Position numbers and translations under genes: made by a program. DNA of 26,477 bases from an uncultured Cytophagaceae bacterium (GTDB lineage Bacteria; Bacteroidota; Bacteroidia; Cytophagales; Spirosomataceae), in assembly GCA_938008575.1 (NCBI GenBank), contig CALLKB010000042.1, positions 1-26,477 of the forward strand, written 5' to 3'. Positions 8,347-16,131 of this stretch are shown here, piece by piece. The notes beneath the pieces are model-generated. The model had not been told where the DNA came from. It made no database searches and worked only from the letters and a program-made list of their open reading frames with translations. The first letter of the stretch is position 1; each line of letters starts with the position of its first letter.

Positions 8347-10290
8347 ATGCTTAAAAAGCTTTTCGCCATTGGATTTATGTTTTGCTCTTTGCAAGCCATG
8401 GCCCAATACAATGCCTACGAATTATTTCATCCTTTGTGGAATTATGGTCCAGTTTCACCTGCACGTTCTGCGGCAGGTGTGCCGGGTCCCAACTACTGGC
8501 AAAATGTTGCTGATTATAAAATATCAGCCTCTTTGGATGATACGAATCGCAAGATTTCTGGCGATGTAGAAATTACCTACAAGAATTACTCCCCAGATAA
8601 ATTACCTTTCCTTTGGTTACAATTAGACCAAAACTCCTTCAATACGCAATCGCGTGGAGGTAAAACAACACCTGTATTAGGCGGACGTTTTGGGAATGTG
8701 GCTTTTGATGGAGGATATAAAATTGAAAGTGTTTCGGTGGATGGCAAGCCGGCCAATTTTATTGTCGAAGACACACGGATGCAGATTCGCTTGGCTTCTC
8801 CGCTAGCTGAGAAAGCGGGTATCGCAAAAATCAAAATCGTTTATTCGTTCACTTCTCCTAAAAACGGTTCTGACCGCATGGGTATCCAAGAAACGAAGAA
8901 CGGGGATATCTACACAGTGGCTCAGTGGTTTCCACGCATGTGTGTTTATGACGACATCGAGGGATGGAACGTGTTACCTTATTTAGGTGCAGGTGAGTTC
9001 TATTTGGAATATGGAAATTTCGAATATTCCATCAACGTGCCTGCGTCACACATTGTCGTAGGTTCGGGTGAATTATTGAATCCTTCAGAAGTGTACACGG
9101 CAGAACAAATGAAACGTTGGGCTGCAGCTAAAACGTCCGAAAAAACAGTCATTATCCGTTCGGCGGCTGAGGTGACAGATGCGGCGTCTCGACCAGCCAA
9201 GGATCGTTTGACATGGAAATTTGCTTGTAAAAATGCACGCGATGTAGCCTTCGCCACGTCGAAAGCCTTCATTCAAGATGCGGCGATGATCAATTTGCCT
9301 AGCGGTAAAAAAGCAACAGCAGTTTCCGTTTATCCGATTGAATCGGACGGCGAAAAAGCATGGGCTCGTTCCACAGAATATGTGAAAGCATCCATTGAGC
9401 ATTATTCAAATTGGTTATATGAGTACACCTATCCTGTGGCAACCAATGTGGCAGGTATCGTATCTGGAATGGAATACCCAGGAATCATTTTCTGTGGCTT
9501 CCGCGATCAAACCGCTTCTTTATGGGGCGTGACAGATCACGAATTTGGCCATAACTGGTTCCCAATGATCGTTGGAAATAACGAGCGTAAATTTGCTTGG
9601 ATGGATGAAGGTTTTAATACGTTCATCAATTTCTATTCGACAGATGCCTTCAATAAAGGTGAATACAAGAATCAAAAGTTTGATATGCATCAACTCGCTC
9701 CACGCATGTTCCGTGCGGAGGCTGATCCGATCATGTCTATTCCAGATGTCATTCAAGCCCGTAACTTAGGTTGGGAAGCGTATAACAAACCAGGATTTGG
9801 TCTGCGTATTTTGCGTGAGCATATTTTAGGTGCTGATCGTTTCGATTATGCTTTCCGTCATTACATCAAAAACTGGGCATTCAAACACCCTACGCCACGT
9901 GATTTCTTCCGTGCAATGGAAGATGGAGCCGGTGAGGATTTAGGTTGGTTCTGGAAAGCTTGGTTCTACGAATTATGGAAGTTGGATCAATCTGTCAAAG
10001 ATGTGGATTACATCGATCAAGATCCTGCCAAAGGTGCTTTGATCACGATCGAAAACTTGGATAAAATGGCCATGCCTGCCATTGTGGAAGTGGAATTAGC
10101 AGGTGGTGCCAAAGAGCGTTTCAACTTCCCCGTGGAGATTTGGCAACGTGGAGGTTCTTGGACATTCAAGACAGCTACTAACTTACCTATCAAATCAGTG
10201 ACGATCGATCCAGACCATGTCTTCCCAGACATCAATGGGAAAAATAATACGTGGAAGCCGATTGCCTACAAGGCACCGAAAGGCAACTAA
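8347..10290 (+). CDS. Exported M1-family (gluzincin) aminopeptidase-like protein
   Basis: A 647-residue protein with a signal peptide ([18 protein letters not shown]). The zinc site is complete: HEFGH at 398-402 (ligands H398 and H402, catalytic E399) and the third ligand E421 in WMDEGFN, exactly 18 residues after H402. The exopeptidase motif is GMEYPG rather than GAMEN, typical of the Bacteroidota secreted branch. An N-terminal beta domain ([20 protein letters not shown]) precedes the catalytic domain, and a C-terminal beta segment ends near residue 640. It probably trims peptides in the periplasm or outside the cell; substrate preference is unknown. It is followed at once by a strong bidirectional terminator shared with tyrA. 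Confidence 0.92.
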   Translation: MLKKLFAIGFMFCSLQAMAQYNAYELFHPLWNYGPVSPARSAAGVPGPNYWQNVADYKISASLDDTNRKISGDVEITYKNYSPDKLPFLWLQLDQNSFNTQSRGGKTTPVLGGRFGNVAFDGGYKIESVSVDGKPANFIVEDTRMQIRLASPLAEKAGIAKIKIVYSFTSPKNGSDRMGIQETKNGDIYTVAQWFPRMCVYDDIEGWNVLPYLGAGEFYLEYGNFEYSINVPASHIVVGSGELLNPSEVYTAEQMKRWAAAKTSEKTVIIRSAAEVTDAASRPAKDRLTWKFACKNARDVAFATSKAFIQDAAMINLPSGKKATAVSVYPIESDGEKAWARSTEYVKASIEHYSNWLYEYTYPVATNVAGIVSGMEYPGIIFCGFRDQTASLWGVTDHEFGHNWFPMIVGNNERKFAWMDEGFNTFINFYSTDAFNKGEYKNQKFDMHQLAPRMFRAEADPIMSIPDVIQARNLGWEAYNKPGFGLRILREHILGADRFDYAFRHYIKNWAFKHPTPRDFFRAMEDGAGEDLGWFWKAWFYELWKLDQSVKDVDYIDQDPAKGALITIENLDKMAMPAIVEVELAGGAKERFNFPVEIWQRGGSWTFKTATNLPIKSVTIDPDHVFPDINGKNNTWKPIAYKAPKGN

Positions 10291-10291
10291 C

Positions 10292-10323
10292 AAAAATGCC
10301 CCGATGAGAGTCGGGGCATTTTT
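10292..10323. terminator. Bidirectional intrinsic terminator between the M1 peptidase and tyrA
   Basis: Perfect 13-bp arms AAAAATGCCCCGA (10292-10304) and TCGGGGCATTTTT (10311-10323) around loop TGAGAG. A T-run follows on the plus strand and, because of the A-run at the left, also on the minus strand, so it can stop both convergent units. It reaches the last base of the tyrA stop codon. Confidence 0.9.
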
Positions 10324-11183
10324 TAATGTTTATTCAAGATCCGACCGATGTCGTTCGCCTTCGCTAATTCCTCTTTCAGTTTATCATAACTGCCCGACAA
10401 CATCAGGCCTTTATATTTCAATAGCGTATTGATGTATTCGTCCAAAACGTCCATCAAGTTTTCTTGATTTTGGTGGAAAATTTGCGACCAGGTTTCTGGG
10501 GATGATTTGGCCAAACGTACAGTTGATTCAAAACCCGTGGAGGCTAATTCGAAAATGCGTTCTTCGTTTTTCTCTTTTTCCAAAACCGTATTCGCCAAAG
10601 CAAATGAACAAATGTGGGAAATGTGCGAGATATACGCCGTGTGTACATCGTGGTCAATCGAATCCATGTAAATCAGATTCATGCCTAAGCCATCCCGGTA
10701 CAAACTTTCAATGGTCGCAACGGCTTCCGGAGCACTCAATTCCTTATCGCAAATCACGCCACGCTTTCCTTGAAACAAGCCTTCAATAGCCGCCTCCGGT
10801 CCCGAAAATTCGGTTCCGGCCATCGGGTGGGTCGATACAAATTGCTTCCGTTTCGGGTGATTTTTAAGCGCCTCGTAAACCGGTGTTTTGGTAGAACCTA
10901 CCTCAATGACAATTTGACCGGGTTTTAATCGGTCTAATACATTCGGAATAATTTGAACCAAAATGTCCACTGGCGTTGCACATACAAACACGTCAACGCG
11001 TTCGATGGCTTCTTCTAAGGGTAATATTTCATCCACTAAACGTAAAGACAGTGCCTTCACTGCGTGAGCAGGATTCGCTTCAATTCCAATGAGTTCAAAT
11101 GCCCAGCCTGAGCTGCGCAATGCTTTTGCGATGGAACCTCCAATTAAACCAATACCTATAATGCCTACCTTCTTAGATTCCAT
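10323..11183 (-). CDS. tyrA: Prephenate dehydrogenase (tyrosine biosynthesis)
   Basis: Oxidatively decarboxylates prephenate to 4-hydroxyphenylpyruvate (or arogenate to tyrosine). The 286-residue protein has an N-terminal Rossmann motif GIIGIGLIGGSIA (7-19), CATPVD after the second beta unit, and STHPMAGTEFSGP with the catalytic His at 119, followed by the helical dimer domain. There is no ACT or chorismate mutase domain, so feedback control may lie elsewhere. The start overlaps the aminotransferase gene by 11 bases, so the pair is translated together, consistent with the two adjacent steps to tyrosine. The unit is preceded by a Tyr-rich leader peptide and attenuator-like hairpin (12354-12478). 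Confidence 0.92.
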   Translation of the reverse strand: MESKKVGIIGIGLIGGSIAKALRSSGWAFELIGIEANPAHAVKALSLRLVDEILPLEEAIERVDVFVCATPVDILVQIIPNVLDRLKPGQIVIEVGSTKTPVYEALKNHPKRKQFVSTHPMAGTEFSGPEAAIEGLFQGKRGVICDKELSAPEAVATIESLYRDGLGMNLIYMDSIDHDVHTAYISHISHICSFALANTVLEKEKNEERIFELASTGFESTVRLAKSSPETWSQIFHQNQENLMDVLDEYINTLLKYKGLMLSGSYDKLKEELAKANDIGRILNKH

Positions 11184-12348
11184 TGCTGTGATTTTTGATG
11201 CGATCTATCGCCGTTTGAAACACCCCTTCTTTGGCACATAATGAAATCCGCACATAGCCATTTCCTTGTGTTCCAAAAATCCCCCCTGGCGTGATGAATA
11301 CCGCATTCTCGTCTAAAATTTTGTCGGAAAGCGCATAGCCCGACTCATAATCTGCCGGTATGCGTGCCCAGACAAACATGCCGGTTTGTGCCGGATCATA
11401 CACGCAATCTAATAGGTCCAATAATTCGAAAACCTTTTTCTGGCGGGATTGATAGATTTTATTTTGTTGGGCAAACCAGTGTGAGTCTGCCGACAAAGCT
11501 TTCACCGCAGCTTCTTGCAAAGGCAAAAACATGCCTGAATCCATGTTGGACTTGAATTTCAACACGGGATCTAATAATTCTTTCCGACCGAATGCCGCAC
11601 CGATGCGCCAGCCAGCCATGTTGTGGGATTTGGACAATGAATTCAATTCGATCGCTACTTCTTTCATGCCGGGAACGGCCAACATGCTAATCGGGTTCTC
11701 ATTCAATATGAAACTGTAGGGATTGTCATTCACCAATAGAATTGAATGGCGAATAGCGAAATCCCGTAGTTTAGTAAAGAATGCCAAATCTGCCTTCGCA
11801 CCCGTAGGCATATGTGGGTAATTGACCCACATGATTTTCACTTTCGATAAATCTTGTTTCTCCAACGCATCTAAATCGGGTAGCCAGCCATTAGCCTCCG
11901 TTAATTCATACGCTTGCACCGTGGCTCCCGTCAGCGAACAAGCTGCTTGGTAGGTTGGATAGCCTGGGTTTGGAATCAAAGTGACATCGCCCGCTTCTAA
12001 ATAAGCCATGGCAATGTGCATGATGCCTTCTTTGGAACCAATCAGGGGTAATATTTCATGCGCAGGATCTAATGTCACTCCGTAGTGCTTCGCATAAAAT
12101 GCAGCAAAAGCCTCTCGTAACGCAGGAATTCCTTGATAACCTTGGTAGGCATGATTCGCAGGATTTGCTGCGGATAAAGTCAAGGCCTCAATGGTCTCCA
12201 TGGAAGGAGCGAGGTCTGGACTACCAATGCCCAAGTTGATCACGGGAATGCCAGCGGCGCGTAAGGCAGCTATTTGCTTCAGTTTTGTGGAGAAATAATA
12301 TTCCTCTACTGACTGTAAACGAGACGCGGGTGAAATGGAAAAGCTCAT
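11173..12348 (-). CDS. Class I/II PLP aminotransferase, probably acting in tyrosine/phenylalanine synthesis
   Basis: A fold-type I aminotransferase of 391 residues from the ATG at 12348. The longer frame from 12396 would add 16 residues (YFRRPVSRHF) running through the terminator hairpin, so the internal Met before SFSISPASRLQ is preferred. Visible motifs: NLGIGSPDLAPS (38-49), NYPHMPTG (176-183), DNPY (208-211), and SLSKSHNMAGWRIG with the PLP lysine K240 and R248. This resembles aspartate/LL-diaminopimelate-type enzymes. Position directly before tyrA and behind a Tyr-codon leader suggests transamination of 4-hydroxyphenylpyruvate, prephenate or phenylpyruvate; the exact substrate cannot be read from sequence. 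Confidence 0.85.
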   Translation of the reverse strand: MSFSISPASRLQSVEEYYFSTKLKQIAALRAAGIPVINLGIGSPDLAPSMETIEALTLSAANPANHAYQGYQGIPALREAFAAFYAKHYGVTLDPAHEILPLIGSKEGIMHIAMAYLEAGDVTLIPNPGYPTYQAACSLTGATVQAYELTEANGWLPDLDALEKQDLSKVKIMWVNYPHMPTGAKADLAFFTKLRDFAIRHSILLVNDNPYSFILNENPISMLAVPGMKEVAIELNSLSKSHNMAGWRIGAAFGRKELLDPVLKFKSNMDSGMFLPLQEAAVKALSADSHWFAQQNKIYQSRQKKVFELLDLLDCVYDPAQTGMFVWARIPADYESGYALSDKILDENAVFITPGGIFGTQGNGYVRISLCAKEGVFQTAIDRIKNHSNGI

Positions 12349-12353
12349 AAAAT

Positions 12354-12377
12354 AAAAATGCCGACTCACAGGCCGGC
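12354..12377 (-). terminator. Attenuator-like intrinsic terminator just before the aminotransferase start
   Basis: Read on the minus strand, GCCGGC (12377-12372), loop CTGTGA, GTCGGC (12365-12360; one G-U pair), then A, five T, A, four T, ending directly at the ATG at 12348. A hairpin with a T-run at this spot would stop transcription before the structural genes unless it is disrupted. It follows the stop codon of the Tyr-rich leader peptide by 35 bases. Confidence 0.75.
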
Positions 12378-12412
12378 GAAAATAAGTTAACATCAAAAAC
12401 CTATCAAACCGG

Positions 12413-12478
12413 TTACGCGCAGACGTAATATCCTGCGTAATAATAACCTGCGTAATAAGTAGTTGATTTGAAATTCAT
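12413..12478 (-). CDS. Tyrosine-rich leader peptide (21 aa) of a putative tyr attenuator
   Basis: This small gene on the minus strand encodes 21 residues, seven of them Tyr, in the core TTYYAGYYYAGYY; the ATG is at 12478 and the TAA ends at 12413. It lies immediately behind a near-consensus promoter (TTG-N19-TACCTTTG), with the predicted transcription start at or within a few bases of the ATG. A GC hairpin plus T-run stands between its stop and the aminotransferase-tyrA genes, whose product is tyrosine. That is the classic arrangement for ribosome-mediated attenuation: low charged tRNA-Tyr stalls the ribosome on the Tyr codons and prevents terminator formation. No known family is invoked; the call rests on composition, position and the matching pathway. 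Expression is not proven. Confidence 0.8.
   Translation of the reverse strand: MNFKSTTYYAGYYYAGYYVCA
12432..12452 (-). promoter_or_regulatory. Repeated antiterminator candidate inside the leader peptide gene
   Basis: CGCAGG occurs twice on the minus strand (12452-12447 and 12437-12432), 15 bases apart. Each can pair with CCTGTG of the terminator (12372-12367: last base of the left arm side plus loop) through five Watson-Crick pairs and one G-U pair, which would break up the terminator. It also encodes the AG repeats of the peptide. Confidence 0.4.
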
Positions 12479-12482
12479 GTCC

Positions 12483-12512
12483 CAAAGGTATGAAAAAAAT
12501 GATTTTATGCAA
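12483..12512 (-). promoter_or_regulatory. Promoter of the leader peptide-aminotransferase-tyrA unit
   Basis: On the minus strand TTG (12512-12510), 19 bases, TACCTTTG (12490-12483): an exact TAnnTTTG -7 element at normal Bacteroidota spacing. The -33 element overlaps the last codons of recX. Four bases separate the -7 element from the leader ATG at 12478, so the transcript may be leaderless or nearly so. Confidence 0.7.
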
Positions 12513-12966
12513 ATCCCTTCGGGAAAAGTCCCTTTAATACTTGGGAAACAAGTCCTGGTTCGAAACCTTTGGATAAACCAGTGCGGTAACACTTTTGGTA
12601 TTTTTCAGTAGAAGTCCCTGTTTTCAAGGATTCTGCTTTTTTGCTCAATAAGGTTTTCAATGCTTCCGTATAGTCATCCTCTTCAATTTCATCCCAATGC
12701 GCTTGAATTTCGGAGTCCGAAATACCCTTCTTGCGTAGTTCGAACTGGATTTTGCTGCGCCCCCATTTCTTCTGGTTGAATTTTGATCGGATGAATAGTC
12801 CTACGAACCGACTTTCATTGAGGTAATTATTTTCTTGCAGCCATTGGATGTACATATCCGAATCAGCCAATGGATCTAAGTCGTGAATTTTCTGTTTGAT
12901 TTCTGAGATGCAGCGTTCCTGATAGGCGCAGTAGCGGGCCAATTTATTCAGTAATGCGCTGTCCAT
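12505..12966 (-). CDS. recX: RecX-family regulatory protein
   Basis: RecX modulates RecA filament growth. The 153-residue product is all-helical and has the typical tandem three-helix repeats: ARYCAYQERCISEIKQKI (first), WLQENNYLNESRFVGLFIRSKF, KKWGRSKIQFELRKKGI and a C-terminal YRTGLSKGFEPGLVSQVL (KGF, G and V in usual places). Length is usual for RecX. recA is not in the window. The start is three bases after the hemA stop, so it is probably translated from the hemA transcript. Its 3' end contains the -33 element of the downstream tyrosine unit, and no terminator separates them, so read-through would also pass the attenuator. Confidence 0.88.
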   Translation of the reverse strand: MDSALLNKLARYCAYQERCISEIKQKIHDLDPLADSDMYIQWLQENNYLNESRFVGLFIRSKFNQKKWGRSKIQFELRKKGISDSEIQAHWDEIEEDDYTEALKTLLSKKAESLKTGTSTEKYQKCYRTGLSKGFEPGLVSQVLKGLFPKGFA

Positions 12967-12969
12967 GGA

Positions 12970-14241
12970 TTAGGATTCTTGCTCTTCGAATTGCTCGAGG
13001 TTGAATAAATCATTCAATACATCCACCATCGCATCTGAATCCCCACGTTTGCAAGCGGCTTTCAGATGAATGATCGGTTGTTTGATGATTTTTTGTACCA
13101 AAGAAGCCGTAATTTTTTCTAATTTCTCTACTTCTTCTGCACTCAGTCCTTTTAGGTGGCGATTGATTTCCTCCTTACGGATTTGCTCCAAAGCACCTTT
13201 TAACTTATGGATGGTTGGTGAAACTTCCATTTCCTTCGACCAATCATTAAAGCTATCAATGGATTCTGTAATGATTTTCTTCACATCGGGAATCGAAGCC
13301 ATGCGCAAAGCCAAAGCCTCATCCGCACGTTCTTTCAAGGAATCGATGTTATATAACAAGACACCAGATACTTTTTCTACCCCATCCTCAATACTCCGAG
13401 GAACTGAAAGGTCAATGAAATACTTAAAGGACAGCAATTGCATGGCCTTCAATTTTTCTTGGGTGATAATCGGTGAATCTGTACGAACCGAGGAGATGAT
13501 AATATCTGCAGCCTCAACTTCTTTGCACATATCTTCAAACGGCGCAACACGGAAATTTTTTCCTTGTGCGATCCGTTCAGCCTTTTCCAGCGTACGATTC
13601 ATGACCGTTACCTCTGCAAAATCTTTGTCTTCGAAGTTTTTGCAAACGTCGATTCCAATTTCACCTAAACCTAAGATAAGGACTTTCGGCGCAGCTAAAG
13701 CTTGAGATAATTCCTCTGCCAAAGCCACGGTTGCATAAGAAACGGAAGCCGCTCCATCACGGAACGAAGTCTCTTGGGCAACACGTTTATTGGAATAAAA
13801 TATGGTATGCATTAAACGATGCAAATAGGGACCTGCCATGTTGTGGTCTGCCGCTAATTGATACGCTTTTTTAATCTGATTTGGGATTTGTAAATCACCT
13901 ACCACTTTCGACTGTAAACCCGTAGCCACCTCAAACAAATGTTGGAGTGATTCATTGGTTTCATTCATTTGGATGAAATAATTTACATAATCAGCCGTGT
14001 TTGTTAATCCTTTTTCGATCAACAAGGCTTTGATTAATTGGTCTGAAATTTCTTCCTGTGTAGTGAAATAGAGTTCAGTCCGGTTACAAGTGGAGACGAT
14101 TAACAATTCTTGTAAGCCAAAAAGGTCTTTGCATTTCAAGGTAAAAGCTTTGCTTTCGTCCTCATTAAGGGCAACCATCTCACGGATTGTGAGCGGCGCA
14201 CTGCGATGAGAAATACTGACTGACTTAAACGGTGTGATCAT
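12970..14241 (-). CDS. hemA: Glutamyl-tRNA reductase
   Basis: Reduces glutamyl-tRNA(Glu) to glutamate-1-semialdehyde, the first committed step of the C5 tetrapyrrole pathway, using NADPH. The 423-residue protein shows the catalytic cysteine in VSTCNRTELY (C52), HRSAPLTIRE near the N-terminus, the NADPH-binding LILGLGEIGIDV around residues 188-200, and DLSVPRSIE later. The C-terminal dimerisation helices are present (LEKITASLVQKIIKQPI). The usual GEDQI segment reads GDLQIPNQIKKAY here. The partner hemL is not in view. It is the first gene of a minus-strand unit with recX, behind a TAnnTTTG element. Confidence 0.96.
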   Translation of the reverse strand: MITPFKSVSISHRSAPLTIREMVALNEDESKAFTLKCKDLFGLQELLIVSTCNRTELYFTTQEEISDQLIKALLIEKGLTNTADYVNYFIQMNETNESLQHLFEVATGLQSKVVGDLQIPNQIKKAYQLAADHNMAGPYLHRLMHTIFYSNKRVAQETSFRDGAASVSYATVALAEELSQALAAPKVLILGLGEIGIDVCKNFEDKDFAEVTVMNRTLEKAERIAQGKNFRVAPFEDMCKEVEAADIIISSVRTDSPIITQEKLKAMQLLSFKYFIDLSVPRSIEDGVEKVSGVLLYNIDSLKERADEALALRMASIPDVKKIITESIDSFNDWSKEMEVSPTIHKLKGALEQIRKEEINRHLKGLSAEEVEKLEKITASLVQKIIKQPIIHLKAACKRGDSDAMVDVLNDLFNLEQFEEQES

Positions 14242-14267
14242 TAATGTTTTTGGACTAAACTAGTTTA

Positions 14268-14275
14268 CAAAAGTA
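14268..14275 (-). promoter_or_regulatory. Candidate -7 promoter element of hemA
   Basis: TACTTTTG on the minus strand matches TAnnTTTG, 26 bases before the hemA start. A TTG lies 22 bases further upstream, slightly wider than the usual 19-21, so only the -7 element is called with some confidence. Confidence 0.4.
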
Positions 14276-14347
14276 CAACGCAAAAATTAAAATTTGACAA
14301 GTCTTTGTAATAAAATCGTAATTTAGATAAAGTTTAATTTGCACAAC

Positions 14348-15172
14348 ATGGACTTCAAAAACAAAACGGTTTTCATCACGGGTGCTTCCCGTGGAATTGG
14401 TTTGGCGATTGCCAAAAAACTTGCTTCCGAGGGCGCAAACGTTGTTATTGCAGCAAAAACCGCTGAGCCACATCCCAAATTGCAAGGGACGATTTTCTCA
14501 GCTGCTGCAGAAATTGAAGCATTAGGCGGGCGCGTTCTGCCCTGTGTTGTCGACATTCGTGACGAAAATCAGGTTTTAGAAGCGGTGAATAAAGCGGTTG
14601 AGACCTTCGGAGGAATCGATGTTTTGATTAATAATGCCTCTGCCATTCAGTTGACGGGTACCCTCGAAACCGAAATGAAGCGCTTTGATTTAATGCATGG
14701 AGTGAATGCCCGGGGTACTTATTTGGTTTCTCGCGCATGTCTTCCGCATTTACTGAAGTCGAATAATCCACATGTCTTGACATTATCTCCGCCCTTGAAT
14801 TTTGAGGCGCGTTGGTTCAAGCACCACGTAGCGTATTCGATGGCCAAATTCGGGATGTCATTGGTTACGTTAGGTATGTCCGCTGAGTTTGCGGGGAAAG
14901 TAGCTTTTAATTCCTTGTGGCCTCGTACGATTATCGCGACGGCGGCAATTGAATTTGCGGTAGGTAGCGCGGAGATGTTGAAATTAGCCCGAAAACCGGA
15001 TATTATGGCCGATGCCTGTTTTGAGATATTGAAGCGGGATGCCATGGTTTGCACCGGAAATTATTTTATTGATGATGCGGTACTGGCAGAAGCAGGCATG
15101 ACAGATTTCGCTCAATACCAAGTAGATGCTTCTGTGGATCCTAAATCTTTAATCCCTGATTTCTTTATTTAA
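14348..15172 (+). CDS. Short-chain dehydrogenase/reductase, HSDL2-like
   Basis: A 274-residue NAD(P)-dependent oxidoreductase. The ATG at 14348 is chosen; an in-frame TTG nine bases upstream would only add three residues. Motifs: TGASRGIG (11-18) for the cofactor, DIRD (69-72), NNAS (95-98), and the catalytic S147, Y163 and K167 (YSMAK). The string AAKTAEPHPKLQGTIFSAAAEIEALGG... is typical of the hydroxysteroid dehydrogenase-like 2 branch (shown here only in part), which lacks the C-terminal SCP2 domain in this protein. The substrate is unknown, possibly a lipid-derived alcohol or ketone. It heads a plus-strand run of seven close genes. Confidence 0.88.
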   Translation: MDFKNKTVFITGASRGIGLAIAKKLASEGANVVIAAKTAEPHPKLQGTIFSAAAEIEALGGRVLPCVVDIRDENQVLEAVNKAVETFGGIDVLINNASAIQLTGTLETEMKRFDLMHGVNARGTYLVSRACLPHLLKSNNPHVLTLSPPLNFEARWFKHHVAYSMAKFGMSLVTLGMSAEFAGKVAFNSLWPRTIIATAAIEFAVGSAEMLKLARKPDIMADACFEILKRDAMVCTGNYFIDDAVLAEAGMTDFAQYQVDASVDPKSLIPDFFI

Positions 15173-16119
15173 TGCAAGCTTATCGCGCACCGCTTTGGTT
15201 GCCGGACGGACATACCCAAAGCATTTATCCGGCATTATTTCGAAAAATACCGCTAACGCATTCGCACAGTGAACGCATGGAATTGCCCGATGGTGATTTT
15301 CTGGATGTCGACTGGCACATGCGTTCAGAGGCCTTGCATGAAAAGCCTCTACTAATTGTATCCCATGGCTTGGAGGGGAGCAGTCGGCGACATTATGTCA
15401 CCGGGCTCATTCGTGCGATGCCGGAGGTCAATGCCTTGGCTTGGAATTACCGAAGCTGTTCGGGGGATCCGAATCGGAATTTGCGATTTTATCACAGCGG
15501 GGCAACGGACGATTTGGACTTTGTGATTCAGCAGGCTGTTGCTCGGGGTGTGAAAGATATCTACTTGGCCGGCTTTAGTTTAGGTGGCAACTTAAGCCTA
15601 AAATGGTTGGGAGAAAATGCCAAAAAAGCATCGCAATTCGTTCGAAAAGCTGTAGCATTTTCTGTACCTTTGCATCTTTCCAGCAGTAGTCAGCAATTGA
15701 CTCGCCGGGAAAACAGACTCTACACACATCGCTTCTTACAAACGCTATTAGAAAAAGTTACCGAAAAGTCGGCTCGATATCCTATGGATATTACGCCGTC
15801 TATGTTAACCTCTATTCGCAGTTTGTACGATTTTGACAATGTGATTACGGGTCCCTTGCATGGATTTAAGGATGCGGAGGAATATTATGAACGTAATAGT
15901 TCTTTGTATTTTTTAGCGAACATTCAGGTGCCAACTTTGATTGTGAATGCTAAGAATGATCCATTTTTATCGCAGGAGTGCTTGCCTGAGCAAATTGATT
16001 CGGATTTTGTCCAAATCGAATTACCCGATTCAGGAGGGCATTGCGGGTTTTATCCGAGGAATTATCGGGGACAAACTTGGGCTGAGCAAAGAGCCGCTGC
16101 ATGGTTTAACGGAAATTGA
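15172..16119 (+). CDS. YheT-like alpha/beta hydrolase
   Basis: A 315-residue alpha/beta-hydrolase of the YheT/EMB8 family (predicted esterase). Markers: YRAPLWLPDGHTQSIYP at the N-terminus, SHGLEGSS (64-71), WNYRSCSG, the nucleophile elbow GFSLGGN with S136, an acid in NAKNDPFLS, and the His in SGGHCGFYP. No signal peptide. The start overlaps the SDR stop (TAATG), so the two are translated together; this suggests related lipid or ester chemistry, but the substrate is unknown. Confidence 0.88.
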   Translation: MQAYRAPLWLPDGHTQSIYPALFRKIPLTHSHSERMELPDGDFLDVDWHMRSEALHEKPLLIVSHGLEGSSRRHYVTGLIRAMPEVNALAWNYRSCSGDPNRNLRFYHSGATDDLDFVIQQAVARGVKDIYLAGFSLGGNLSLKWLGENAKKASQFVRKAVAFSVPLHLSSSSQQLTRRENRLYTHRFLQTLLEKVTEKSARYPMDITPSMLTSIRSLYDFDNVITGPLHGFKDAEEYYERNSSLYFLANIQVPTLIVNAKNDPFLSQECLPEQIDSDFVQIELPDSGGHCGFYPRNYRGQTWAEQRAAAWFNGN

Positions 16120-16131
16120 AAATTGAATAAC

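Noticed and set aside
9085..9402. Antisense open frame of 105 codons inside the M1 peptidase gene
   Set aside because: No domain and fully inside a well-supported gene; a shadow frame.
12349..12396. Upstream start of the aminotransferase at 12396
   Set aside because: It would run through the terminator hairpin and T-run and adds 16 residues (YFRRPVSRHF) without family similarity; the ATG at 12348 is at the usual place.
12420..12465. Short tandem repeats (CCTGCGTAATA-like) between recX and the aminotransferase as a CRISPR or satellite
   Set aside because: The repeats are explained by repeated Tyr and Ala-Gly codons of the leader peptide; only two or three units and no spacers.
13070..13705. 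A 211-codon open frame antisense to hemA
   Set aside because: The opposite strand carries a clear HemA with all motifs; the antisense frame has no recognisable domain and reflects the codon bias of hemA.
14339..14347. TTG start for the SDR, and likewise TTG starts at 16123 and 19128
   Set aside because: Each has an ATG within nine to twelve bases at the family's normal N-terminus; TTG is not needed.
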